A stretch of 64,000 bases of DNA, from the NCBI RefSeq assembly GCF_001486585.1, contig NZ_LN909042.1, positions 248,001 to 312,000 of the forward strand, given 5' to 3'. The first letter of the stretch is position 1. Each line of letters starts with the position of its first letter. Below the pieces are notes generated by a model. The model saw only the letters and a list, made by a program, of their open reading frames with translations. It did not search any database and was not told where the DNA came from. Of this stretch, positions 26,180 through 34,973 are shown one piece after another. Source of the DNA: Paenibacillus senegalimassiliensis (lineage in GTDB: Bacteria > Bacillota > Bacilli > Paenibacillales > Paenibacillaceae). Made by a program: the position numbers and the translations under genes.

Positions 26180-26986
26180 ATGGAGACAGAATCGTTGCTA
26201 AAGGTCGAGGAATTGGCACTCAAGAAATATAAAGTTTTCAAGCAAAGCCATCTGCGATACATTGCCAGAGCGATGTTGGCCAGTATGTTCATCGGGTTCG
26301 GAGTTATTGTTGCGTTCAAGACCGGGAACTACTTCTATCTGGAGAATTCTCCGTTAACGTACCCTATGGCTGCACTAACGTTTGGCGCTGCTATTATTTT
26401 GATTGCTTACGGTGGGGGAGATCTTTTCACGGGAAATACATTCTATTATACATACGCCGCCTTGCGGAAGCGATTGAAGTGGGAGGACGTCAGCAAGTTA
26501 TGGGTGTTCAGCTATGTTGGTAACCTGTTGGGGGCCGGGGCATTTGCTCTTCTGATCTATTCGACCGGCCTGTTCACCGATGCGTCGGTGAACAGCTTCC
26601 TGCTTGATGTGGTGGAGCACAAGATGACGACCCCGGCCTCGGAACTATTTTTTCGGGCCATTCTTTGTAATTGGCTGGTGTGTCTGGCCTTCTTCATTCC
26701 GATGTCCCTCAAGGGGGATGGGGCTAAGATGTTCGCGATGATGCTGTTCGTCTTCTGCTTCTTCATCTCCGGCTATGAACATAGCATTGCCAACATGTGT
26801 ACGTTTGCTATTGCGCTGGTATTGAACCATCCGGGGACGATATCGTTCGGTGGCGTGGTGCATAACCTAGTTCCGGTGACCTTCGGCAATTTAGTGGGTG
26901 GGGTCCTGCTGATGGGCTTTATGTATTACTTCGTCAATAAACCTTATCTTGACGCTCAGGATCAAGCAGAGAAACTGAAGAAGTGA
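26180..26986 (+). CDS. Formate/nitrite transporter (FNT) family channel
   Basis: This 268-residue protein has six membrane helices and the FNT signatures: GGDLFTGNTF near residue 82, the NWLVCLA motif near 161, GYEHSIANM near 195 and a late conserved His-containing segment (VVHNLVPVTFGN). FNT proteins form pentameric channels for formate, nitrite, hydrosulfide or small monocarboxylates. A long cytoplasmic N-terminus (about 30 residues) precedes helix 1. The ATG follows AAGGAGGCACT. It is monocistronic. The substrate cannot be told from the sequence, and there is no formate or nitrite metabolism gene beside it. Confidence 0.9.
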   Translation: METESLLKVEELALKKYKVFKQSHLRYIARAMLASMFIGFGVIVAFKTGNYFYLENSPLTYPMAALTFGAAIILIAYGGGDLFTGNTFYYTYAALRKRLKWEDVSKLWVFSYVGNLLGAGAFALLIYSTGLFTDASVNSFLLDVVEHKMTTPASELFFRAILCNWLVCLAFFIPMSLKGDGAKMFAMMLFVFCFFISGYEHSIANMCTFAIALVLNHPGTISFGGVVHNLVPVTFGNLVGGVLLMGFMYYFVNKPYLDAQDQAEKLKK

Positions 26987-26996
26987 TGGTATATAA

Positions 26997-27032
26997 CAAC
27001 CCCCTCTGGAATTTTTGGTCCAGAGGGGGTTG
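26997..27032. terminator. Bidirectional terminator hairpin
   Basis: CAACCCCCTCTGGA (26997-27010) pairs perfectly with TCCAGAGGGGGTTG (27019-27032) between the convergent FNT and xylR genes. Confidence 0.85.
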
Positions 27033-27036
27033 CTTG

Positions 27037-28224
27037 TTAAGAGTTAACTTTAGAAGCAGGCAGAACGTCGGGATCACTCAGGAACATCGTAATTGGCATG
27101 GAGGCTGCGCCCAGGGCTGTGGAGCTAGTTCCCAATGTGGCGAAAGCAACAGTTGTTTTCTTACGATGGTACGATAAGCTCCGGTTCTCAATGGTGCGAA
27201 GCATCTCGTCCTGCAACAACTCACCTGCCAGTGACAGGCGATTGCCAATCACGATCAGCTCGGGATTCAGGATATTGACCAGGTTGGCTAGTCCGACGCC
27301 CAATTGATTGCCGGTATCGTTCATTAAGCGAATGGCCTCAGCATCTCCCTTGCGGGCAAAGGCGATGATATCCTCCAGTCCGGGAACCAAATCGCTCCAA
27401 AGCTTGGCGGCGCGGTCCAGCATCGCCTTCTCCGAGGCCAATGTCTCCCAGCAGCCACGGTTACCACAACGGCAGAGCGGGCCATTCTCGGCCACGGTCA
27501 TATGTCCGACCTCTCCCGAGAAGTTCGACGTCCCCCGGTATAGGGCCCCGTCTACAATGATGCCGGAGCCAATCCCGATTCCGATACTCAGGTAGATCAG
27601 GTTTTGGGCTTCGCGCCCGGCGCCATATAGCTTCTCTCCAATGGCACCAGCGTTGGCCTCATTATCAATATGAATATTGGCTCCGAACTCGGGGGCCAAG
27701 GCTCCGAGCAAATCAATTTGATTCCAACCTAAATTGGGTGCGGAGATGACTTGGCTCTTCTCGTCTACCAGTCCAGGTACCCCGATCCCGATACCCACAA
27801 TCCCGTAGGGTGATTCTGGAAGTGACTTGCTGAGCTGGTGGATGGATTGACGGATGTGGTTCAGCACGGTATCAGGGGAGAAGTCGCTTAGTTTTGTCGT
27901 TTTCTCCTTCAAGACATTACCCTCCAGGTCTACGAGCACGGCCAGCAAGTCATTGACACGAATATCGATGCCTACTGCGTATCCGGCACTTCGCTCGAAC
28001 AGGAGCAGCGTAGGTTTGCGCCCACCGCTGGAGGCTCCGGGTCCGATCTCTGTAACCAGGCGACTCTCGATCAGTTCGGATACAAGGGAGGATACGGTTG
28101 CCTTGTTCAGGCCGATCGCAGCGGAAATATCAGCCCGCGATAACGGCTGTCGCTGCCGAATAGTATCGAGGACGATAGTTTTATTCATTTTCTTGATAAG
28201 CTGCTGATCACCGGTCTTCTTCAT
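27037..28224 (-). CDS. xylR: Xylose-responsive repressor, ROK family
   Basis: This 395-residue protein has an N-terminal winged helix (15-75, LSRADISAAIGLNKATVSSL) and a ROK sugar-kinase-like domain with the zinc motif CRCGNRGCWE near residue 250 and the GIDIRVN and IGIGIGSG loops. In Bacillus relatives XylR represses xylAB and releases DNA on binding xylose. It is divergent from xylA, and a near-perfect XylR-type palindrome lies between them. The ATG follows GAGGGAGA. The convergent FNT gene ends 50 bases away with a shared terminator. Confidence 0.93.
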   Translation of the reverse strand: MKKTGDQQLIKKMNKTIVLDTIRQRQPLSRADISAAIGLNKATVSSLVSELIESRLVTEIGPGASSGGRKPTLLLFERSAGYAVGIDIRVNDLLAVLVDLEGNVLKEKTTKLSDFSPDTVLNHIRQSIHQLSKSLPESPYGIVGIGIGVPGLVDEKSQVISAPNLGWNQIDLLGALAPEFGANIHIDNEANAGAIGEKLYGAGREAQNLIYLSIGIGIGSGIIVDGALYRGTSNFSGEVGHMTVAENGPLCRCGNRGCWETLASEKAMLDRAAKLWSDLVPGLEDIIAFARKGDAEAIRLMNDTGNQLGVGLANLVNILNPELIVIGNRLSLAGELLQDEMLRTIENRSLSYHRKKTTVAFATLGTSSTALGAASMPITMFLSDPDVLPASKVNS

Positions 28225-28312
28225 AAAATCTCCCTCGTCGGTCCATGTCTGAAAGGCATGGAATTTTTTGTTCTATTCATCATAACACAGGTCATCAAAT
28301 GCTTGATTAATA

Positions 28313-28341
28313 ACTTAGTTAGTTCACTAGACAAACTAAGT
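28313..28341. promoter_or_regulatory. XylR operator
   Basis: Arms ACTTAGTTAGT (28313-28323) and ACAAACTAAGT (28331-28341) are inverted repeats with one mismatch around a seven-base spacer. This has the size and TTAGTTnGT core of known Gram-positive xyl operators. The following TATAAC (28341-28346) is a plausible xylA -10, so the repressor would block the promoter. A cre-like site further down (28416-28429) has two mismatches and is weak. Confidence 0.85.
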
Positions 28342-28459
28342 ATAACGTGTTACGATCAAAATGCAAACGGCATGCGGCCCTCATACGGCGGGCATGCTAC
28401 TTGTTAGTGACAGAATGTAAAGGCTTACTTCAATTAAAATCAGGCTGGGAGGATTTAGT

Positions 28460-29776
28460 GTGAGTTATTTTAAAAACATCAGCAAAATTCAGTATGAAGG
28501 TGCAGGTTCCAACAATCCGCTGGCATTTAAACATTATAACGAGAATGAAGTTGTACTCGGTAAATCGATGAAAGAACATCTGCGTTTTGCCGTGGCTTAC
28601 TGGCATACGCTGACAATGAACGGTAGCGATCCATTTGGTCAAGGCAACATGATTCGTCCTTGGGAAACAGTATCCGGCCTTGATCTGGCCAAAGCTCGCG
28701 TTGAAGTTAACTTCGAGTTCCTTGAGAAGCTTGGCGCTCCTTATTTCTGCTTCCATGATGTCGATATCGCTCCAGAAGGCGCAACATTGAAGGAATCCAA
28801 CGAGAACCTGGATGTAATCGTGGCCAAAATTAAGGAAGGCATGAAAGCCAGCGGCGTGAAATTGCTGTGGAATACGGCTAACATGTTCTCCAATCCACGT
28901 TATGTACATGGTGCAGCAACAACTTCCAATGCCGATGTTTTTGCTTATGCAGCGGCGCAAGTGAAGAAGGGTCTGGAGACTGCGGTTGAACTGGGTGCGG
29001 AGAACTACGTATTCTGGGGCGGCCGTGAAGGTTATGAATCCTTGCTGAACACGGATATGGGTCTTGAACTGGATAACCTGGCAAGATTCTTCCAAATGGC
29101 TATCGACTATGCCAAGGAAATTGGCTTCACTGGTCAATTCCTGATCGAACCAAAACCAAAAGAGCCAACTACACATCAATATGACTTTGACGCAGCGACT
29201 ACAATTGCTTTCTTGCAAAGATATGGTCTGCAAGACAAGTTCAAATTGAACCTTGAAGCCAACCATGCGACTTTGGCTGGTCATACCTTCGAGCATGAAC
29301 TGCGCGTAGCTCGTACCAACAATATGCTGGGTTCCGTGGATGCTAACCAAGGCGATCCATTGCTGGGCTGGGATACGGATGAATTCCCTACAGATATGTA
29401 TGCTGTCACACTGGCTATGTATGAAATCTTGCAAAACGGTGGCATCGGCTCCGGTGGTGTGAACTTTGACGCCAAAGTAAGACGTGGTTCCTTCGAGCCA
29501 GAAGACTTGTTCTATGCTCATATTGCCGGGATGGATTCCTTCGCTAGAGGCCTTAAAGTGGCTGGCAAGCTGACGGAAGACAAATTCTTCGAACAACTGC
29601 TTGAAGAGCGTTATTCTAGCTTCAAGACAGGTATTGGTGCTGACATCGTATCCGGCAAAGCCAACTTCAAGACGCTGGAAGCTTACGCTTTGCAAAACAG
29701 CCAAATCGTCAACAAATCCAATCATCTTGAATTGGTCAAAGCTCGCCTGAACGAATATATCTTCAACACCAAATAA
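28460..29776 (+). CDS. xylA: Xylose isomerase
   Basis: This 438-residue enzyme converts D-xylose to D-xylulose in the cytoplasm. It is a class II isomerase by length and by its N-terminal extension. The active-site His/Asp pair is H99/D102 in [12 protein letters not shown], the metal Glu is E230 in LIEPKPKEP, and the [14 protein letters not shown] segment supplies further metal ligands. GTG 28460 is the start, with GGGAGGAT six bases upstream. It is the first gene of xylAB, 32 bases before xylB, behind a XylR operator. Confidence 0.97.
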   Translation: MSYFKNISKIQYEGAGSNNPLAFKHYNENEVVLGKSMKEHLRFAVAYWHTLTMNGSDPFGQGNMIRPWETVSGLDLAKARVEVNFEFLEKLGAPYFCFHDVDIAPEGATLKESNENLDVIVAKIKEGMKASGVKLLWNTANMFSNPRYVHGAATTSNADVFAYAAAQVKKGLETAVELGAENYVFWGGREGYESLLNTDMGLELDNLARFFQMAIDYAKEIGFTGQFLIEPKPKEPTTHQYDFDAATTIAFLQRYGLQDKFKLNLEANHATLAGHTFEHELRVARTNNMLGSVDANQGDPLLGWDTDEFPTDMYAVTLAMYEILQNGGIGSGGVNFDAKVRRGSFEPEDLFYAHIAGMDSFARGLKVAGKLTEDKFFEQLLEERYSSFKTGIGADIVSGKANFKTLEAYALQNSQIVNKSNHLELVKARLNEYIFNTK

Positions 29777-29808
29777 GAGTTGAACCAAGCGCAAGGGAGA
29801 GTATCACG

Positions 29809-31305
29809 ATGAAGTATGTAATTGGCATCGACCTCGGAACCAGCTCTGTCAAGACACTGCTGGTCAACCAAAACGGTGATATTGCCGGAGAAGCGACCGC
29901 TGCTTACCCGCTCATTCATGAGCGTCCGGGATATAGTGAGCAAGATCCTGAAGAGTGGGTCAAGGGTACCCTGGCTTGTCTACAGCAATTATTGAAGGAT
30001 AACGGCGTAGCTGCGGATGATATCTCGGGCGTATCCTTCTCCGGGCAGATGCATGGCCTGGTCCTGTTGGATGAGCAGAACAAGGTGCTACGCAATGCCA
30101 TTCTTTGGAACGACACACGGACAACCAAGCAATGTCGTGATATTGAAGCCAAGCTGGGCGGCAAGCTGCTGGACATTACCCGCAATGCAGCCTTGGAAGG
30201 CTTTACGCTACCCAAGATTCTTTGGGTGCAGGAGCATGAGCCGGAACTGTTCGCTAAGGCAGCGCGGTTTGTCTTGCCGAAAGATTATCTGCGTTACCGC
30301 ATGACAGGCCAAGTACAGATGGAGATCTCTGATGCCGCAGGCACCTTGTTGCTGAATGTACCGGAGGGCTGCTGGAGTGAGGAGATTGCCACCGCCTTTC
30401 GGTTACCAGCTAACTTCTGCCCGCCACTGGTCGGTAGTACAGAGGACACGGGTGCCTTACTGCCGGAATTTGCCGCCTTGTCGGGCTTGTCTGCCGGAAC
30501 CAAGGTATTTGGCGGCGGAGCTGACAATGCTTGCGGAGCCGTGGGAGCAGGGATTGTTCGCCAAGGTGACGCGCTGTGCAGCGTAGGGACATCGGGCGTT
30601 GTGCTCACATATGAAGAAGATAAGAATAAAGATTTCGGCGGCAAGGTTCATTTCTTCAACCATGCGCATCCAGGCGCCTTTTATGCGATGGGTGTAACCT
30701 TGGCGGCGGGGTACTCACTAAGTTGGTTCAAAGAGTCCTTGGCTCCCGAACTGAGCTTCAATGAACTGCTGGAACCGGTAGGAGACATTGCTCCGGGAGC
30801 AGAGGGCCTGTTGTTCACACCTTACCTGGTAGGAGAACGCACCCCACATGCCGATAGCGTAATTCGCGGCAGCTTTATCGGCTTATCCGGAACGCATCGC
30901 CGTGAGCATTTGGCGCGCGCCGTAATGGAGGGTATCACGTTCTCCCTGCAAGAATCCTTTGACCTGTTCGCCCAGGCCGGGATTGCCGTTGAACGTGTCA
31001 TTTCGATCGGCGGTGGCGCGAAGAATCCAACCTGGCTGCAAATGCAGGCTGATATTTTCGGCAAGCCTGTCGTAGCGTTGAAGAATGAGCAAGGCCCAGC
31101 CATGGGCGCGGCGATGATGGCGGCCGTAGGCAGCGGCTGGTTCAGCAGCTTGAAGGAATGTGCAGATGCCTTTATTGGCTACGCGGCGACCTATGAACCG
31201 ATCCCGGTCAATGTTGAGAAATATGCTCGTCTGTTCAAGCTGTACCAGCAAGTATATGCAGCAACTCGTTTATTAAATGAAGGCTTGCAGGAATTCAGAG
31301 AGTAG
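29809..31305 (+). CDS. xylB: Xylulokinase
   Basis: This 498-residue FGGY-family kinase phosphorylates D-xylulose to xylulose 5-phosphate for the pentose phosphate pathway. The N-terminal phosphate loop is GIDLGTSSVKTLL; the substrate motif SGQMHGLVLLD is near residue 77 and the second ATPase motif GGGAKNPTW near 405. GGGAGA precedes the ATG. It is the last gene of xylAB and ends in a strong terminator. No xylose transporter lies in this operon. Confidence 0.96.
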   Translation: MKYVIGIDLGTSSVKTLLVNQNGDIAGEATAAYPLIHERPGYSEQDPEEWVKGTLACLQQLLKDNGVAADDISGVSFSGQMHGLVLLDEQNKVLRNAILWNDTRTTKQCRDIEAKLGGKLLDITRNAALEGFTLPKILWVQEHEPELFAKAARFVLPKDYLRYRMTGQVQMEISDAAGTLLLNVPEGCWSEEIATAFRLPANFCPPLVGSTEDTGALLPEFAALSGLSAGTKVFGGGADNACGAVGAGIVRQGDALCSVGTSGVVLTYEEDKNKDFGGKVHFFNHAHPGAFYAMGVTLAAGYSLSWFKESLAPELSFNELLEPVGDIAPGAEGLLFTPYLVGERTPHADSVIRGSFIGLSGTHRREHLARAVMEGITFSLQESFDLFAQAGIAVERVISIGGGAKNPTWLQMQADIFGKPVVALKNEQGPAMGAAMMAAVGSGWFSSLKECADAFIGYAATYEPIPVNVEKYARLFKLYQQVYAATRLLNEGLQEFRE

Positions 31306-31341
31306 CTTGCAGCATTTCGTATCTCACACACATTCGTTTTG

Positions 31342-31376
31342 AAAGTGCCTGTTCCCCTGCGGAACAGGCACTTTTT
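31342..31376 (+). terminator. Rho-independent terminator of xylAB
   Basis: AAAGTGCCTGTTCC and its perfect complement flank a CCTGC loop and run into TTTTT. Confidence 0.92.
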
Positions 31377-31467
31377 GGGTCCGTAACTATGCTGTGGGCA
31401 TGGTGTCGACACCTGCTGCCTATTGCCCGATTAGCTTGCTGGATAGTCCACTGTAGGGTATGGGGCA

Positions 31468-31476
31468 TGCTATAAT
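31468..31476 (+). promoter_or_regulatory. Extended -10 promoter of the two-component operon
   Basis: TGCTATAAT (31468-31476) is a perfect extended -10, 25 bases before the ATG of the sensor kinase. No clear -35 is seen. Confidence 0.55.
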
Positions 31477-31500
31477 TGGGACAGGTATAGGGGGGAAGTT

Positions 31501-33321
31501 ATGTTCATCCGGAACATTTATCACAACTATTTTAAGAATAATCTGTTCATGCGGATTATTTTATTCTTTTCGATTATTACGATTGTCACGATTATCACCT
31601 TCTCTTACTTAATGTTCAAGTTCATGTCCGAACTGGCCGTGGAGAGACAGATGGGCATTCAGAAGCGGGCGATTGAGAGTGTCGGCAACTACATCGGCAA
31701 CAAATACGGAACCGTACAGGATATGGTGCGAGGACTTTACAGGGATGAGGAATTGGCCAACAACATCACCTATTTCCTCCAGTACCCTTATCAGGACTAT
31801 GTAAAATATCGGCTGGACCGCTTCTATAGTTCCACCACAGACCCGGTGGCCTATTTCCGTAATCAGGTTGAGGATGATGCAGATATTCGCAGCTTGATGT
31901 TATACAGCGCAGAGCAACAGCAACTCTTTGTATACAATGACAACTTTCAATTTAAAGTCATTTCCACAAATGCCGCCCGTTCCTTCATTCCCGACGTCAT
32001 GTATCAGCAGGAAAATGCCGATGTTGCAGATGCGAACATCTGGGTCCGTCAGGCTGTTGGGCTAAATGACCAGATGATGTATTCCATTCGTGTCCCGGTT
32101 AATGACAAGCTATGGTTAAGGAATATAGGACAGTTAATGGTGTTCTTCAACACAGACGGTGTATGGAAGAGCCTTGCACCCTATCAGGAGGACTTGAAAG
32201 GCACGATTCTGGTCTTATCCAAGGATGGCGAGGTGTTGTTCGATTCCTCCGGAGAATATTACGGTCAAAAATACCCTTACGCCGAGCAAATCAATAATAC
32301 GCTTTATAGTGACGGGATGTTGAATGAGACGACAACGATTACGAAGCTGACGCAAAGTCAGGCTGGCTTCACAGTGGTGAGCGTTGTGCCCCAGCAGGAG
32401 TTGGCCAAGACCTATCGAGGTTTGCGTAATACGATAGTGACTGTCAGCATCATTTGTATTTTCTTCGCCACGCTAATACCCTCGCTGTTTATCAGTAATT
32501 TTGCCAAGCGGACATATGGGATTATCCGGTTTACACGCAAGGTGCGCAGCGGGGATCTTAAGGCGAGAATTGCCGATTCCCGCGAAGATGAGTTGGGCCA
32601 GATCTCCAAGAGCTTCAATGACATGCTGGATGAATTGAATATATACATCGACCGCGTGCTGAAGGCTGAGATTAAGCAGCGAAGAACAGAGCAGGCAGCG
32701 CTGGAAGCGAGAGTCAATCCGCATTTCCTCTATAATACGTTGGAGGTCATTCGAATGAGAGCCATATCGCAGGGGGCTGCTGATGTGGGAGAAATGATCT
32801 ATAGCTTGTCGATGTTATTTAAGAGCTACGTGCAGCAGAAGGCCAGATATACACTCAAGGATGAACTGGAAGCCTGTCGTCTCTATCTGGAGTTGTTCCG
32901 CATTCGCTACAAGGACAAGTTCGCGTATGAAATATCCTGCGAGAAGGAGATTGAGAACAGCCTGGTGCTGAAAATGTCTTTGCAGCCGATTATAGAGAAT
33001 TATATCCTGCACGGAATGCGGCCGGAGCGTACGGATAACCGAATTGAGATTAGGGTAGAGCGGCTCCGTGAGGGTGTGCTGCAGGCCATCGTAAAGGACA
33101 ATGGAAAAGGTATTGAATCGGAAAGACTGGGGCAAATTAATGCTGCCTTGCAGAATCCGGAAATTGTTTCGGATTCGTTCGGGATGCGTAGCATCCATGA
33201 CCGGTTGAAGTTGCTCTATGGATCTGAGTACGGCTTGGAGGTCCAGAGCGAAATCGGGCAAGGAACAACCGTGGCAGTCAGCTTTCCGGAACTTTGGGAG
33301 GAGGAGACAAGCCATGTATAA
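31501..33321 (+). CDS. YesM-type sensor histidine kinase
   Basis: This 606-residue sensor has a membrane helix at 15-40, an extracellular Cache-like sensor (about 45-295), a second helix (about 300-325), HAMP (325-378), a His_kinase domain with H408 in VNPHFLYNTLEV and an HATPase domain (N-box QPIIENYILHG, G-box KDNGKGIE). Such kinases commonly sense, with a solute-binding protein, an oligosaccharide. Its last eight bases overlap the AraC-type regulator. The ABC transporter and mannosidase genes downstream are the likely regulon. Confidence 0.93.
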   Translation: MFIRNIYHNYFKNNLFMRIILFFSIITIVTIITFSYLMFKFMSELAVERQMGIQKRAIESVGNYIGNKYGTVQDMVRGLYRDEELANNITYFLQYPYQDYVKYRLDRFYSSTTDPVAYFRNQVEDDADIRSLMLYSAEQQQLFVYNDNFQFKVISTNAARSFIPDVMYQQENADVADANIWVRQAVGLNDQMMYSIRVPVNDKLWLRNIGQLMVFFNTDGVWKSLAPYQEDLKGTILVLSKDGEVLFDSSGEYYGQKYPYAEQINNTLYSDGMLNETTTITKLTQSQAGFTVVSVVPQQELAKTYRGLRNTIVTVSIICIFFATLIPSLFISNFAKRTYGIIRFTRKVRSGDLKARIADSREDELGQISKSFNDMLDELNIYIDRVLKAEIKQRRTEQAALEARVNPHFLYNTLEVIRMRAISQGAADVGEMIYSLSMLFKSYVQQKARYTLKDELEACRLYLELFRIRYKDKFAYEISCEKEIENSLVLKMSLQPIIENYILHGMRPERTDNRIEIRVERLREGVLQAIVKDNGKGIESERLGQINAALQNPEIVSDSFGMRSIHDRLKLLYGSEYGLEVQSEIGQGTTVAVSFPELWEEETSHV

Positions 33322-34828
33322 GGTGTTCTTGGTAGATGATGAACCGTTTATTTTAGAGGGACTCTACGACATTATCGATTGGGCCAAGCTGGGGATGGAG
33401 ATCGTGGGCCAGGCAGAGAATGGGCTTGCCGCTCTGGAGGCATTGAAGGATCTTCCGGTGGATTTATTGATTACGGATATTTCGATGCCTCGGCTAAGCG
33501 GGCTGGACCTAATTCGTCAGGCTAGAGCAATCCATCCTGACCTGAAGGTAATCGTGCTGAGCGGATATGATGACTTTGCTTATTTGAAGGAAGGCATGTC
33601 GCTGGGGATTGAGAATTACCTGTTGAAACCCATTAATTTGGAGGAATTCAACGCGACCTTGCACACCGTCACCCAGAAGCTGGATGAGTCCAAGGCCCTG
33701 GTTGATGAGCATAGCATTCGCATACTGCGGGACAATGTCATGACCCGCTGGATGCGGCAGCAGATTGGATCGGCCGAGTTCCATGAACGTGCTGAACTGC
33801 TGGGGATCACTTTGGACAAGCCCAAGGTGCTAGTTGCGTTGCTTCGGATAGAGGATTCCCCTAAGGCGGCTTACGAAGCGATAGCCGAGCTATTCGCCGG
33901 ACAACCCCGCATCGTCGTCTTTCAGGACATGGATGGCGACTTGGCTGTCGTGTTTAACATTGACGATACTGTGGAAGGAGCCCGCGACGCAGAGGAAGGC
34001 CTGGCTCAAATGAAGCAAACGCTAGAGTCCTACCGTCCTGTACGTATTGCCGCAGGCAGCATCGAAGCAGCGGATAGTCAGGCCTCGGTCAGTTACGCGC
34101 ATGCGAAGAAGGCGTTGGAATATTTCCTGATCTTCAAGGATCGCGATCTGATTCGATTTGAGGATCTTGGATTAACGGGCGAAGCCCTTGGACCTAGTCT
34201 AACGATGGATTGGGACAAATATCCCAAGCTGCTTCTAGCCAGAAATAAAGAGGCGATGGATGAAGCTATTGATGAAGATTTTCATCAATTAGCGACCATG
34301 AAGGGAGTCACTCCGGAGCATTTGCAACTTGTGGTGATGGAATGGTTAATTCGCTTCAAGATGCAACTGAAGGAGATTCGCCATACCGAAGAACCGGATG
34401 CGTTCAATGAAAGCTTGGCCCGAATCCGCACGGCGGACTCGCTTGAAGTGCTAATTGAATTGATGCAGGAAATTGCCGGGCAAACGATTACGGCGTTGAC
34501 GCGCGACTTGAAGAGTCCCGTGATCCAGCAGGTGCTCAATACGATTCATACTTCCTACAACGAGGATTTATCGTTAAAGACGCTGGGGGCGTTGTATCAT
34601 ATCCATCCCGTTTATCTGGGGCAGCTTTTCCATAAAGAGGTCGGCGAGTTGTTCACTGAATACATCAACCACTACCGGATTGAGAAGGCGAAGGAACAAT
34701 TGAGGACCACGCACTTGAAGGTTCATGAAATTGCCCGGAATGTAGGGTACTGGGAGCCGGGTTATTTCTACAAGCAATTCCGCAAGTATGTAGGCGTATC
34801 CCCGACGGAATTCAAGGGACTTGTCTAA
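33314..34828 (+). CDS. YesN-type response regulator with AraC DNA-binding domain
   Basis: This 504-residue regulator has a receiver domain (1-120, phosphoacceptor D55 in LLITDISMPRLSG), a central helical part and a C-terminal AraC/XylS double helix-turn-helix (about 405-504, LSLKTLGALYHIHPVYLGQLF and PTEFKG end). The ATG at 33314 lies in the 3' end of the kinase gene (eight-base overlap) just after GAGGAG and gives the usual receiver start MYKVFLVDDE; in-frame upstream codons would only extend it into the kinase. It should activate the transporter gene 145 bases downstream. Confidence 0.93.
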   Translation: MYKVFLVDDEPFILEGLYDIIDWAKLGMEIVGQAENGLAALEALKDLPVDLLITDISMPRLSGLDLIRQARAIHPDLKVIVLSGYDDFAYLKEGMSLGIENYLLKPINLEEFNATLHTVTQKLDESKALVDEHSIRILRDNVMTRWMRQQIGSAEFHERAELLGITLDKPKVLVALLRIEDSPKAAYEAIAELFAGQPRIVVFQDMDGDLAVVFNIDDTVEGARDAEEGLAQMKQTLESYRPVRIAAGSIEAADSQASVSYAHAKKALEYFLIFKDRDLIRFEDLGLTGEALGPSLTMDWDKYPKLLLARNKEAMDEAIDEDFHQLATMKGVTPEHLQLVVMEWLIRFKMQLKEIRHTEEPDAFNESLARIRTADSLEVLIELMQEIAGQTITALTRDLKSPVIQQVLNTIHTSYNEDLSLKTLGALYHIHPVYLGQLFHKEVGELFTEYINHYRIEKAKEQLRTTHLKVHEIARNVGYWEPGYFYKQFRKYVGVSPTEFKGLV

Positions 34829-34902
34829 CAGTGTCAAATCAATGTCAAGTCTTGGACGACCTTTCTTTACTTTAGACATGATTTATTAGTTTTCACTTCT
34901 AT

Positions 34903-34933
34903 TTGAAAATGCTTTCATCGCTTACAGTATAAA
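34903..34933 (+). promoter_or_regulatory. Promoter of the glycan transporter operon with near-perfect cre
   Basis: TTGAAA (34903-34908) and TATAAA (34928-34933) are 19 bases apart, a long spacing that often goes with activator-dependent promoters. TTTCATCGCTTACA (34913-34926) lies between them and matches the cre consensus at 13 of 14 positions (second base T, not G). CcpA bound here would cover the promoter. The AraC-type regulator encoded just upstream is the likely activator. Confidence 0.6.
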
Positions 34934-34973
34934 TAGTTCTTAAGGTACACATTAAAGGGAGGTTAAATTTACA

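Noticed and set aside
26983..27177. 64-codon open frame after the FNT gene
   Set aside because: It runs through a strong bidirectional terminator into the antisense strand of xylR.
28416..28429. cre-like site before xylA
   Set aside because: TGTAAAGGCTTACT lacks the central CG and the final A of the consensus, so support is weak.
28430..29794. 454-codon open frame on the minus strand over xylA
   Set aside because: It is an antisense shadow of a clear xylose isomerase with biased codons. Its product is Cys/His/Phe-rich without domain pattern.
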